This document shows positions 7,697 to 15,637 of a stretch of 17,660 nucleotides of DNA, in pieces (positions within the stretch are counted from its first letter, which is position 1; every line of letters starts with the position of its first letter). A program made the translations under genes and the position numbers. This stretch comes from Desulfobacteraceae bacterium. GTDB lineage: Bacteria > Desulfobacterota > Desulfobacteria > Desulfobacterales > Desulfobacteraceae. The notes under the pieces are model-generated. The model searched no databases. It was not told the DNA's origin and saw nothing but the letters and a program-made list of their open reading frames with translations. The DNA lies in contig JAFLJU010000289.1 of assembly GCA_022712835.1 (NCBI GenBank), positions 1 through 17,660 on the forward strand. Direction: 5' to 3'.

Positions 7697-8119
7697 TTAG
7701 TCTTCTTTATATTTTTCAATATCGGCTAAAAGCCATTTTTCAATTGCTTCGTCGCCATGGATCAGATCCTTCACCTCACCCATGTCGGCCGGTTTGATTT
7801 TATACATCCACCCCGCTCCATAGCAATCCTGATTAATAAGTCCAGGATCGGCTTCCAGGGCTTCATTACTCTCAATCAACTCACCATTGACCGGTGCATA
7901 GACCTTGCCCAGCCATTTGCCCGATTCCACCTGGGAAAATTTTTTACCGGTTTTGAGTTTTTTCCCTGCAAAGGGGAGCTTCACAAAGACAACATCACCG
8001 GCCATCTTCTGGGCAAAATCATCCATGCCCATGACCAGCATATCTCCCTCTATTTGCACCCAGTAATGGTTTTTCTCATAGTACAAATCTTCGGGCAGTT
8101 GATACGTTTGAATTTCCAT
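7697..8119 (-). CDS. Orphan GcvH-like lipoate-binding protein (LbpA-like)
   Basis: A 140-residue H-protein homologue. The lipoyl hairpin reads QVESGKWLGKVYAPVNGEL with K68 as the modified lysine. Glycine-cleavage H proteins usually read VESVKA at this spot, so the ESGKW form is divergent. The C-terminal QDCYGAGWMYKIKP matches the usual DPYGEGWLIKI-like strand and carries an extra cysteine, C99. The ATG at 8119 has AAGGAG about 6 nt upstream. No glycine-cleavage genes (gcvP, gcvT) are in the window. The neighbours are a cytochrome, an HdrD-like protein and a LipS1/LipS2-type lipoate pathway. This is the setting of LbpA proteins of sulfur-oxidising sHdr systems, where a lipoyl group acts as carrier or redox partner. 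LbpA-like is therefore favoured over a true GcvH, but the cargo here is unknown. Confidence 0.85.
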   Translation of the reverse strand: MEIQTYQLPEDLYYEKNHYWVQIEGDMLVMGMDDFAQKMAGDVVFVKLPFAGKKLKTGKKFSQVESGKWLGKVYAPVNGELIESNEALEADPGLINQDCYGAGWMYKIKPADMGEVKDLIHGDEAIEKWLLADIEKYKED

Positions 8120-8155
8120 ATCCGTCTCCTTTCATAATGACAAGCGGTTTAAATT

Positions 8156-9379
8156 TCATTTTCGAAAACAGTCTTTTGCCCGGGATCGGGCATTCATTAT
8201 CAAAACGATGGGAGCTGTGATAATATGAGCCATACGTGTAAAAGGGATCAGGGCAATAAAAGCACCTGTCAGGATCGCATGGGCATACCACACATACCCA
8301 TATATAGCTGTTAACCCGGCCATGCCTTTAAACAGCATGCTGATGCCGTAACCTAAAAACGCCCATTCTGCACCGCCGGGCCAGCCGGTCATGGCAATAC
8401 GCAGTCCTTCCAGAAGAAATCCAACAAAAACAATCAGGCCCATTATTATCGGCATACCCCGTCCCGGTTCGGGCAGTAAGGTAATTGTTCCGTTCTGATC
8501 ATGGTTCTTGCGGCCAATAACAGCTACCAGACCCATAAGGATCATCAGACCGGTCACATCAAAAAATAAGGCCCGCATGGCATGGTTCTTATCCAGCATG
8601 GCAAGGGTTACGGACCCATCCGGCAGAAACATTGACAATAAAAGTGCTGTCATGCCGAAGATAAAGCGGAAAAAAAACGGAAAAAAAATCAGGGCATGGA
8701 TGGTCCAACGTCTTGGTGACTGCCGGAAAAGGCGTTGCAACAGAACCACCTCTATAAAGATCGTTTTCAGCAGTTGAAAGAATCTACTTAAAAAAAGTGT
8801 ATTGGGCTTGAGCCGGGTCTTAACTTTGATTTTTCTACCAGAGCTTTGCCCTACCCTGTGGATTGATCCAGAGAACCAGATTGTACCGAGCCCGACCAGG
8901 CCCACCAGAAACATAAATAAGGAGACAAGGGTGGTTTTATCACCAACTGAAAAGGTGGCAACATGACAGGGCATGCAAAGGATGCTTTTAGCAGGCAGCA
9001 CCATGGATGATGCGCCCAATGTATTTCCCTGAAAATGGCAGTTCCCGCATCGGTTGTTTGTTTCGAATTGGTGGACAGTCCCTTTCACATGACAGGTACC
9101 GCAGGCAATCCGGCTGTGGGCATCGTGGATGAGCTTTTCAGCGTGGGGCGCATGGCATTGACGGCAGTCAACATGTGCAACCTGTTCATGGTCTTCTTCA
9201 GCCACCTGGGCATGGCATTCCAGACACTGAATATCTTTGTGGACAGATGCTGCATGGTCAACCGTCATTTCTTCATGGCAGTCCTTGCACTGAGTTGAGG
9301 CATCGCCGACCACTGTAAATACAAAAATAAGAAAAACGCTAAAAACAGTAGTGATTATTCCTTTCATAGTTCCCATCAT
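8156..9379 (-). CDS. Hexaheme cytochrome c fused to NarI/HdrE-like membrane cytochrome b
   Basis: A 407-residue fusion. A hydrophobic N-terminal segment (about residues 7-25) looks like a signal peptide or anchor. Six CxxCH c-type heme motifs follow at 31-35, 52-56, 72-76, 93-97, 111-115 and 135-139, predicting a periplasmic hexaheme domain. From about 150 to 395 there are five or six hydrophobic helices. The last pair contains WYAHAILTGAFIALIPFTRM followed by AH, a histidine pair typical of NarI/DsrM/HdrE-type cytochrome b subunits that pass electrons between menaquinone and a soluble partner. The start may be the ATG at 9379 or a later one at 9367; neither has a strong ribosome site. Next to an HdrD-like protein it forms an HdrDE/DsrMK-like pair with an added multiheme domain, recalling the Tmc and Hmc complexes. 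It probably links cytoplasmic thiol chemistry to quinone or periplasmic cytochromes. The direction of electron flow is unknown. Confidence 0.88.
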   Translation of the reverse strand: MMGTMKGIITTVFSVFLIFVFTVVGDASTQCKDCHEEMTVDHAASVHKDIQCLECHAQVAEEDHEQVAHVDCRQCHAPHAEKLIHDAHSRIACGTCHVKGTVHQFETNNRCGNCHFQGNTLGASSMVLPAKSILCMPCHVATFSVGDKTTLVSLFMFLVGLVGLGTIWFSGSIHRVGQSSGRKIKVKTRLKPNTLFLSRFFQLLKTIFIEVVLLQRLFRQSPRRWTIHALIFFPFFFRFIFGMTALLLSMFLPDGSVTLAMLDKNHAMRALFFDVTGLMILMGLVAVIGRKNHDQNGTITLLPEPGRGMPIIMGLIVFVGFLLEGLRIAMTGWPGGAEWAFLGYGISMLFKGMAGLTAIYGYVWYAHAILTGAFIALIPFTRMAHIITAPIVLIMNARSRAKDCFRK

Positions 9380-9401
9380 TCAATATTTAGCTTCACAGGT
9401 T

Positions 9402-10937
9402 TCACGATTCCTTTACTGCACCAGCGCAGTCTTTGGTATCCGCAGATCGATAAAATTCATCCGCCCGGTATGAACTTCGCACCAGCGGTCCGGCAGCCAC
9501 TTCCAGAAAACCAAGACCCCTGGCCGCATCTGCCCATTTGTCAAATTCATCCGGTGTAACATAACGTACCACCGGAACGTGCTCTTTGGAAGGCGCCAGG
9601 TATTGGCCCAGTGTCAAACAATCACAGCCGGTTTTTCTGATTGCTGAAAAGGTAGATAGAATTTCATCATCACTTTCACCCAGACCGAGCATCATACCGG
9701 ACTTTACCGGAAGGCCCCGTTCTGCTGCAAAAGAAAGCACATCCAGGGATCGTTGAAACTTGGCCTGAGGCCGCACACGCTGATACAACCGGGGTACCGT
9801 TTCGATATTATGGTTGAACATATCCGGCCGGGCCACGCAAACCTGATTTAAGGCCGTCGTTGACCCTTTGAAATCGGGAATAAGAATTTCGATTCGTGTA
9901 TCCAGAGCAATCTTTCGAATCGCGGCCATGGTTCGGACAAACTGGTCTGCTCCACCGTCTGACAAATCATCACGGGTCACTGAAGTGATAACCACATAGG
10001 AAATTTTCATCCGTTTGACAGCTTCGGCAACCCGATGGGATTCCCCAATATCTATAGGTTCAGGCCACCCCTTAGAGACGGCACAAAATCTGCAACTGCG
10101 AGTGCAAATTTTACCCAGAATCATGAAAGTGGCCGTACCCCGGTTGAAACATTCGGAGAGGTTGGGACAGCAGGCACTCTGACAAACTGTTTCAAGATGA
10201 AGATCGCGCATCATGGCCTCAATTTTTATTCCTTCCTGGGAACGGTAGATTGGCTGTCGTAACCAGTCAGGATACCGAGATGCCGGAGGAATTGCATAAC
10301 CAAGCCGTTTACAAAAACACAGTGTAAAACGCTTTTTAAGTGCTTCCAGGTCCATGAGATGTCCCAGTTCTTTTTCCATGGACGTCATTACCTCATCCGA
10401 GTGGCCGCAGGGGATGATTAATTGAAATGCATTCAAGTCATTATTGACATTCAACGCCACCCCATGGTGGGTGACCCAGTTTTTAACGGTAACCCCAATA
10501 CTGGCAATTTTCTTTCCCGCCACCCAGATACCGGGTTGATCATCTTTTAATTCCGGTTTCAGACCGTATTCCGTCAGCACATCCGCCACTGACTTTAACA
10601 CTTTCTGAACATACCAGTGAAGGTCTTTGCGGTATAGTTTGATCACAGGGTATGCGACCATTTGTCCCGGGCCGTGAAAAGTGGCCTTGCCACCGCGATC
10701 ACTTTCAGACAAAGCGATATTCTGCTTGCGTAAAATCGCTTTTGAAACACAAAGATCATCTGAGCCACCATTACGGCCGATTGTGACCACTGCCGGGTGT
10801 TCCACCAAAATCAACCGATCAATACCACTGGGGGTCAGACGCTCCTGAACGAATCTCTTTTGCCGTTCACAGGATGCGCCATACTCCATACGTCCCCAGT
10901 CCTGCACCTCTAAGGGTGTTTTATTCCCCGGCTTCAT
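9402..10937 (-). CDS. LipB-LipA fusion: octanoyltransferase plus lipoyl synthase
   Basis: A 511-residue bifunctional protein. Residues 1 to about 220 are LipB: RGGKATFHGPGQMVAYPVI at 81-99, GKKIASIG with the conserved lysine K143, and the catalytic cysteine C177 in PCGHSD. Residues about 222-511 are LipA: it opens with the family's usual PDWLR, has the auxiliary-cluster cysteines C252, C257 and C263, the radical SAM cysteines C278, C282 and C285, and the RSSY motif at 487-490 that ligates the auxiliary cluster. All known catalytic residues are present in both halves. LipB moves octanoyl groups from acyl carrier protein to target lysines, and LipA inserts the two sulfurs. The gene follows E3 by 9 nt. 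A lipoate synthase gene (acoS) in the Pelobacter carbinolicus acetoin cluster is a precedent for this linkage. Its likely client is the E2 protein. Confidence 0.95.
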   Translation of the reverse strand: MKPGNKTPLEVQDWGRMEYGASCERQKRFVQERLTPSGIDRLILVEHPAVVTIGRNGGSDDLCVSKAILRKQNIALSESDRGGKATFHGPGQMVAYPVIKLYRKDLHWYVQKVLKSVADVLTEYGLKPELKDDQPGIWVAGKKIASIGVTVKNWVTHHGVALNVNNDLNAFQLIIPCGHSDEVMTSMEKELGHLMDLEALKKRFTLCFCKRLGYAIPPASRYPDWLRQPIYRSQEGIKIEAMMRDLHLETVCQSACCPNLSECFNRGTATFMILGKICTRSCRFCAVSKGWPEPIDIGESHRVAEAVKRMKISYVVITSVTRDDLSDGGADQFVRTMAAIRKIALDTRIEILIPDFKGSTTALNQVCVARPDMFNHNIETVPRLYQRVRPQAKFQRSLDVLSFAAERGLPVKSGMMLGLGESDDEILSTFSAIRKTGCDCLTLGQYLAPSKEHVPVVRYVTPDEFDKWADAARGLGFLEVAAGPLVRSSYRADEFYRSADTKDCAGAVKES

Positions 10938-10946
10938 TACCTCTTC

Positions 10947-12320
10947 CTACCGTTTGGGCAAATATAAAGCCCATCCTTCAGCATCTCTGGCGGCATCCAC
11001 CATATTTTCTGAAAATGTGGGGTGTACCCGGATACTGGATGCCAGCTCAGCTACAGTATACTCAAACTGCATGGCAACCACGGCCTCACCAATCAATTCA
11101 TTGGCATTTGGCCCCACAATATGGACGCCGAGAATCTTTCCATACCGCTCATCCGTTACCACCTTAACAGACCCTTTAAGCTCATTGACCGCCATGGCCA
11201 ATCCGTTGATGGAATATGGGAATTCTCCCACACTCACGTCCAGGTCTTGCTCTTCGGCCTCTTCTTCGGTAAGCCCCACCGATGCAACTTCAGGAAAACT
11301 CCATACTCCCCTTGGAAGCAGATTGAAAGGAAACCGCTTGGCCTTGCCGCCGATTGCATTTTCTGCGGCTGTAATTGCCATGGCAGAAGCAGCATGACTC
11401 TGCATGGTACCGCCTGCTGCATCGCCAACGGCATAAATACCCTCTGTCGTTGTCTGAAGGCAACCATCTGTCTGGATACTCCCATCCTCACTGAGGAGAA
11501 TCCCGGCATTTTCAAGTTTTAAACCTTCCGTGTTTGCCGTCCTTGGTGCACAGAGTACTTTCTCTACAATGATAGTTGACTCTTTGGATCCGGACAAACT
11601 GCAGCTGAATCCATCGTCAACAGGTTCCACAGAGGTAAGTTTTTGACCAAGGAAAAGGGTCAGACCTTCTTCCCTTAATACCTGGGCCAGACGCTGGCTC
11701 GAATCCTGATCCTCACGGGGCAGAATTCGACGGCTTTCCGTCGCAAGGGAGACTTTGCTTCCGAAGCGACACAAAATGGTTGCCATTTCAACTTCCACGG
11801 GTCCGTTCCCATAAATCAGTATTGATGCAGGGATCTTTTGCAGATCAAATACCTGGTCTGTTGTGAGCAAAGCCGCTTTCAGTCCTGGAATGTCCGGCAC
11901 TGCCAGACGGCTGCCCGTGGCAATGATAAATTTTTCAGCCTGATAAACAACACCGCCTACCTCTATTTCTCCCGGGTTTTTAAAAATCCCCTTGCCTTTG
12001 ATCACGTCGACGCCGTAGTTACCTAACAGGGCTTCCATACCCATACGGATATCGTTGCTGACGCCATTTTTACGGTCCACAATTGTTTGAAAATCAATAC
12101 CGTCAACTGTGACCTGGATACCAAAATCACTTGCCTCCTGAGCCCTTCTCAGGGTATCTGCTGCACGAAACCATACTTTGATGGGAATGCATCCTCGGTT
12201 GACACAGGTTCCCCCAAGGGTATCTACCTCCACTAAAGCCACTTTAGCATCCAGTTGCGCGGCCCTTATGGCGGCAGCATATCCGCCGGGGCCCCCACCG
12301 ATTATGATTACATTATACAT
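10947..12320 (-). CDS. Dihydrolipoyl dehydrogenase (E3)
   Basis: A 457-residue flavoprotein disulfide reductase. It has the FAD motif IIGGGPGGYAAA near the N-terminus, the redox pair C39/C44 in GGTCVNRGCIPIKV, and the C-terminal catalytic HPTFSE with H433 and E438. E3 re-oxidises the dihydrolipoyl group of E2 and reduces NAD. It follows E2 by 34 nt with GAGGT upstream of its ATG and precedes the LipB-LipA fusion by 9 nt, so it belongs to the dehydrogenase complex. It could also serve the orphan H-like protein encoded further along. The motifs are all intact, and nothing suggests loss of function. The acetoin-type name acoL/acoD would apply if the complex proves to act on acetoin. Confidence 0.95.
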   Translation of the reverse strand: MYNVIIIGGGPGGYAAAIRAAQLDAKVALVEVDTLGGTCVNRGCIPIKVWFRAADTLRRAQEASDFGIQVTVDGIDFQTIVDRKNGVSNDIRMGMEALLGNYGVDVIKGKGIFKNPGEIEVGGVVYQAEKFIIATGSRLAVPDIPGLKAALLTTDQVFDLQKIPASILIYGNGPVEVEMATILCRFGSKVSLATESRRILPREDQDSSQRLAQVLREEGLTLFLGQKLTSVEPVDDGFSCSLSGSKESTIIVEKVLCAPRTANTEGLKLENAGILLSEDGSIQTDGCLQTTTEGIYAVGDAAGGTMQSHAASAMAITAAENAIGGKAKRFPFNLLPRGVWSFPEVASVGLTEEEAEEQDLDVSVGEFPYSINGLAMAVNELKGSVKVVTDERYGKILGVHIVGPNANELIGEAVVAMQFEYTVAELASSIRVHPTFSENMVDAARDAEGWALYLPKR

Positions 12321-12354
12321 AAATTACCTCACTAGCATTCGGTTTATTAATTCA

Positions 12355-13593
12355 TTACAGCATCAGCATGGGTTCTTCAAGCATCCGGGTCAAGTCTTTC
12401 AGAAACATGGCACCGAGTGCACCATCAATAATGCGGTGATCAAAGGTGAGACTCAGGCCAATACGTGAATCCACAACCACTTCACCGTTTTCCACCCAAG
12501 GTTTTTCAACAATTCGACCCAGTCCTAGAATCGCACTTTCCGGTATGTTGACAATGGGTGTAAAATAGTCCACACCCCAAGCGCCCAGATTGGTAATGGT
12601 AAAAGTGCCTTCCTGAAAGTCATCCGGCGACAGGGCATTGTTCTTTGCCTGATCCACCAATTGGCCCAATTCTGTTGCGATGACCGTGATGGATTTGGTA
12701 TCAGCATTGCGAATCTTCGGGACAATCAGCCCTTTACCCAAATCCATGGCAACCCCTACGTGAATCTGCTTCCAAACCTTTACCACCTCTTCGTCCACCG
12801 ATGCATTGATGTTGGGATGTTTGCGCAAGGCCTGGGCCACTGCTTTAACGATTATGGCGTTGAAAGAGATCTTTGTTTCTTTTGAATCCAGAATGCTATT
12901 GATCTGTTTACGCAAGCCCTGCATTCCCTTTGCTGAAGCATCGGTTTGTAGCGTCAACTGGGCCTGGGTCTGCAAGCTCATGTGCATATTTTTAGAAATG
13001 ATTTTCCGTATTCCCTGAATCGGAATTTCTTCCGCCACGGTCAGCATGCCGGATTCGACAACCGCCGAGGCTTTGACTTCCGGTGCAGGCGCGGTTTGGG
13101 GCGGTGCAGCCAAAGCATGTTGGATATCAACCTCAACAATCCGACCACCGGGTCCAGTACCGACAATATCTGCCAGCTCCAGGCTATTTTCTCTGGCCAT
13201 ACGCCGGGCCAAAGGAGAGGCAATAATACGGTTCCCTGTTTTTGGTGCAGCAGTATCAGTGGCCGGGACAGCGGTCTTCTCTACTGTGTCCTTCGATTGT
13301 CCGGATGAAGCTTCTGCACCTGCAGGCTGTTCTTTTTGTAACGCTGCCAATTCTACCTCATCCGCTGCCACATATCCGATGACCTGGGCAACCAGAACCA
13401 TAGTATCGGATACAGAAACTGGGTGAATCATTCCATTAGCAGGGGCAACAATTTCAAAGGATACTTTATCTGTTTCAATAACGGCCACAGCCTCTTCAGC
13501 TGCAACTGTCTTCCCTGCATCAATCAACCACTTCACCAGTTTTGCTTCTTTCATGGTCAACCCGAGTTTGGGTACTATTATTTCTGTAGACAT
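12355..13593 (-). CDS. Dihydrolipoamide acyltransferase E2 of an acetoin/2-oxoacid dehydrogenase complex
   Basis: A 412-residue E2. It has one N-terminal lipoyl domain with the lipoylation site ETDKVSFE (K43), an Ala/Pro/Thr-rich linker at about 88-120, a peripheral subunit-binding domain at about 122-157 (IIASPLARRMA then GTGPGGRIVEVDI), and a catalytic domain ending in FDHRIIDGA (H386, D390). It is a single-lipoyl E2 of ordinary length and lacks the alpha/beta-hydrolase form found in some AcoC proteins. It would transfer the acyl group from E1 to CoA. The ATG at 13593 has AGGAG upstream and lies 14 nt after E1 beta. It is a client of the lipoate machinery encoded downstream. The acyl substrate (acetyl is most likely) cannot be fixed from sequence. 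Confidence 0.93.
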   Translation of the reverse strand: MSTEIIVPKLGLTMKEAKLVKWLIDAGKTVAAEEAVAVIETDKVSFEIVAPANGMIHPVSVSDTMVLVAQVIGYVAADEVELAALQKEQPAGAEASSGQSKDTVEKTAVPATDTAAPKTGNRIIASPLARRMARENSLELADIVGTGPGGRIVEVDIQHALAAPPQTAPAPEVKASAVVESGMLTVAEEIPIQGIRKIISKNMHMSLQTQAQLTLQTDASAKGMQGLRKQINSILDSKETKISFNAIIVKAVAQALRKHPNINASVDEEVVKVWKQIHVGVAMDLGKGLIVPKIRNADTKSITVIATELGQLVDQAKNNALSPDDFQEGTFTITNLGAWGVDYFTPIVNIPESAILGLGRIVEKPWVENGEVVVDSRIGLSLTFDHRIIDGALGAMFLKDLTRMLEEPMLML

Positions 13594-13607
13594 GAATACT
13601 CCTGAAT

Positions 13608-14588
13608 TTATCTATAAGTTACCGCTTTAACTGCATCCACCACATCAGACACATTGGGCAGGCAATAATCTTCCAGACCCGGTGAGAATGGGATCGGTAC
13701 GTCCTTGGCTGCAACGCGTTTGATTGGGGCATCCAGATAATCAAACAATTCTTCCTGTATACGGGCAGCGAGTTCTGCACCAAAGCCACCCGTCAAGCAG
13801 GCTTCGTGAACAACAACGGCCCGGTTGGTCTTGCGGATGGATTTGCTTATCGTTTCAAAATCAAGTGGTTTGAGAGTCCTCAAATCGACAACCTCGGCAT
13901 CTATATCCTGACCCGCCAAGATATCGGCTGCCTCCTGACAAAGGAAATAACTGGAACCATAACACAGAAGACTGACATCTTTGCCTTCGCGTTTGACAGC
14001 GGCCTGACCCAGGGGAATCGAATAAGGTTCTTTCTTTACCGGACCCTGTCGGGCAAACAATTGTTTGTGCTGAAAAAACATCACAGGGTCATCGTCGCGC
14101 AGGGCCGACACGATTAAACCCTTGACATCAGCCGGTTCACTGGGAACCACTACTTTTAGGCCCGGGGTGTGTACGAACCAGGCTTCCAGGGATTGAGAAT
14201 GCTGGGCCGCAGCCCTTAAACCTGCACCATCGGGGCACCATAAAACCATGGGCACCTTCACCTGCCCACCGGACATATAGCGAATTTTAGCGGCCTGGTT
14301 GCAAAGTTCATCCATACAACAGGTGACAAAATCGGCAAAATGCATATCAACAATGGGCCGCATGCCGGTCAGTGCTGCGCCCAGGCCCACACCGGCGATA
14401 GCAGCTTCACTGATGGGCGCATCAATAATCCGTCCTGGAAAGCTTGCCGGAAGCCCCTTGAACTGACCAAAAATACCCTCATGGGCAGTCAGGTCTTCGC
14501 CGATGATAAAAATAGTCTCATCGTTAGTCATCTCTTCATGGAGAGCCTCGGCAAGGGCTGCGGAAGCGCTTATAATTCTTTCATTCAT
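13608..14588 (-). CDS. acoB: E1 beta subunit of a thiamine-diphosphate dehydrogenase complex (AcoB-like)
   Basis: A 326-residue transketolase-like subunit with family landmarks: IGEDLTAHEGIFGQFKGL, RIIDAPISEAAIAGVGLGAA (containing the conserved glutamate that activates thiamine diphosphate), CPDGAGLRAAAQHSQSLEAW, and the C-terminal transketolase-C domain with VVVHEACLTGGFGAELAA. Length matches AcoB/PdhB proteins. Its ATG overlaps the stop of E1 alpha as ATGA, with AGGAGG upstream inside that gene, so translation is coupled as expected for an alpha2beta2 enzyme. Acetoin versus pyruvate or branched-chain oxoacid specificity cannot be decided. The acetoin-type label rests on gene order and the separate lipoate synthase, so the symbol is tentative. 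Confidence 0.9.
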   Translation of the reverse strand: MNERIISASAALAEALHEEMTNDETIFIIGEDLTAHEGIFGQFKGLPASFPGRIIDAPISEAAIAGVGLGAALTGMRPIVDMHFADFVTCCMDELCNQAAKIRYMSGGQVKVPMVLWCPDGAGLRAAAQHSQSLEAWFVHTPGLKVVVPSEPADVKGLIVSALRDDDPVMFFQHKQLFARQGPVKKEPYSIPLGQAAVKREGKDVSLLCYGSSYFLCQEAADILAGQDIDAEVVDLRTLKPLDFETISKSIRKTNRAVVVHEACLTGGFGAELAARIQEELFDYLDAPIKRVAAKDVPIPFSPGLEDYCLPNVSDVVDAVKAVTYR

Positions 14589-15571
14589 GATGGGGAAACC
14601 TCCTTATCGTTTACAAACAGATCTTCAAGCGCCTTTTTGGGTTCAGGAAAGGAGCCGTCTATAGCGAGGTCAAAAGTCTCTTGCAGTTCAGCAGCCACCT
14701 CATCCCGGATCTTTTCAATTGATTTTTGGTTCGATTTCTTCTTTTTGACTATATATTTGGAAAATCGATCAATGGGGTCATTATTTTTTTGCCACTTCTC
14801 AACTTCATCTACAGTACGGTATTTTTGGGGATCACCTTCAAAGTGACCACGGATACGATAGGTCTTGTTTTCGATAAAGGTGGGGCCCTCCCCTTTACGC
14901 GCACGTTCAACCGCTTGCTCCGTTGCCTTTTTGACCGCGAGCACATCATTGCCGTCCACTTTAACTCCAGGCATGTTGTAACCGGCTGCACGGATACTGA
15001 GATCTTCCACAGATCCACAAGCAGTTTGAGGCGTGGTCGATGCCCACTGGTTATTTTCAACCACAAATATAATGGGCAGTTTCCATGCAGATGCCATATT
15101 CATAACCTCGTGAACCGGACCACGGTTGGAGGCGCCGTCACCGAAAAAGCAGACCGCCACTTGATCGGTTTTACGCATCTTGATGGAGAAACCTGCACCG
15201 GCGGTAATCGGCAATCCACCGGCCACAACACCGTTTGCACCCAGAATACCGATGGAGAAGTCAGCAATGTGCATGGACCCTCCCTTGCCTTTGCAATACC
15301 CGCTCTCTTTGCCGAACAATTCGGCAGTCATTTTTTTCAGATCGGCTCCTTTGGCAATCATATGTCCATGACCCCGATGGGTCGTGGCCACATAGTCATC
15401 CGGCCGTAAACTTGAACAAACGCCTACACTGCTGGCTTCCTGACCAATGGAAAGATGAATGAAACCTGGTATCTCTCCTGCTGCAAAATATTCCCCGGCC
15501 ATGGTCTCAAACTGACGAATAGTGACCATAGTCCGAAAAAGTTCCAACAATTTCTTGATATCTTCGGCCAT
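14585..15571 (-). CDS. acoA: E1 alpha subunit of a thiamine-diphosphate dehydrogenase complex (AcoA-like)
   Basis: A 328-residue subunit. Residues THRGHGH (64-70) and GKGGSMH (95-101) are the usual active-site loop region. The thiamine diphosphate/Mg signature runs from FFGDGASNRG (GDG at 144-146) to VENNQW (171-176). The lysine-rich stretch KKKKSNQK near residue 275 lies in the C-terminal part. The ATG at 15571 has a strong AGGAGG. With E1 beta it decarboxylates or cleaves the substrate and transfers the acyl unit to lipoyl-E2. Short E1 alpha/beta pairs of this kind serve acetoin, pyruvate or branched-chain oxoacids. The acetoin assignment follows from the aco-like arrangement and is not proved by residues. 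It lies 66 nt after the SDR gene, in a gap that holds nothing recognisable beyond its ribosome site. Confidence 0.9.
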   Translation of the reverse strand: MAEDIKKLLELFRTMVTIRQFETMAGEYFAAGEIPGFIHLSIGQEASSVGVCSSLRPDDYVATTHRGHGHMIAKGADLKKMTAELFGKESGYCKGKGGSMHIADFSIGILGANGVVAGGLPITAGAGFSIKMRKTDQVAVCFFGDGASNRGPVHEVMNMASAWKLPIIFVVENNQWASTTPQTACGSVEDLSIRAAGYNMPGVKVDGNDVLAVKKATEQAVERARKGEGPTFIENKTYRIRGHFEGDPQKYRTVDEVEKWQKNNDPIDRFSKYIVKKKKSNQKSIEKIRDEVAAELQETFDLAIDGSFPEPKKALEDLFVNDKEVSPS

Positions 15572-15637
15572 ACTTTCCTCCTCTTTTGTAATTATTAATC
15601 TTCATTAATATATGCTGACACAGATAAAATAATCCGA

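Noticed and set aside
7693..7719. TTG start for the HdrD-like protein
   Set aside because: It would overlap the H-like gene by 23 nt and add a lysine-rich stretch. The ATG at 7692 sits right after that gene's stop.
7697..8119. Glycine cleavage system
   Set aside because: Only the H-like protein is present. No P or T protein is encoded, and the neighbours are electron-transfer and lipoate genes.
14726..15409. A 227-residue plus-strand open frame opposite E1 alpha
   Set aside because: It mirrors a clear E1 alpha gene with intact thiamine diphosphate motifs and has no recognisable domain.
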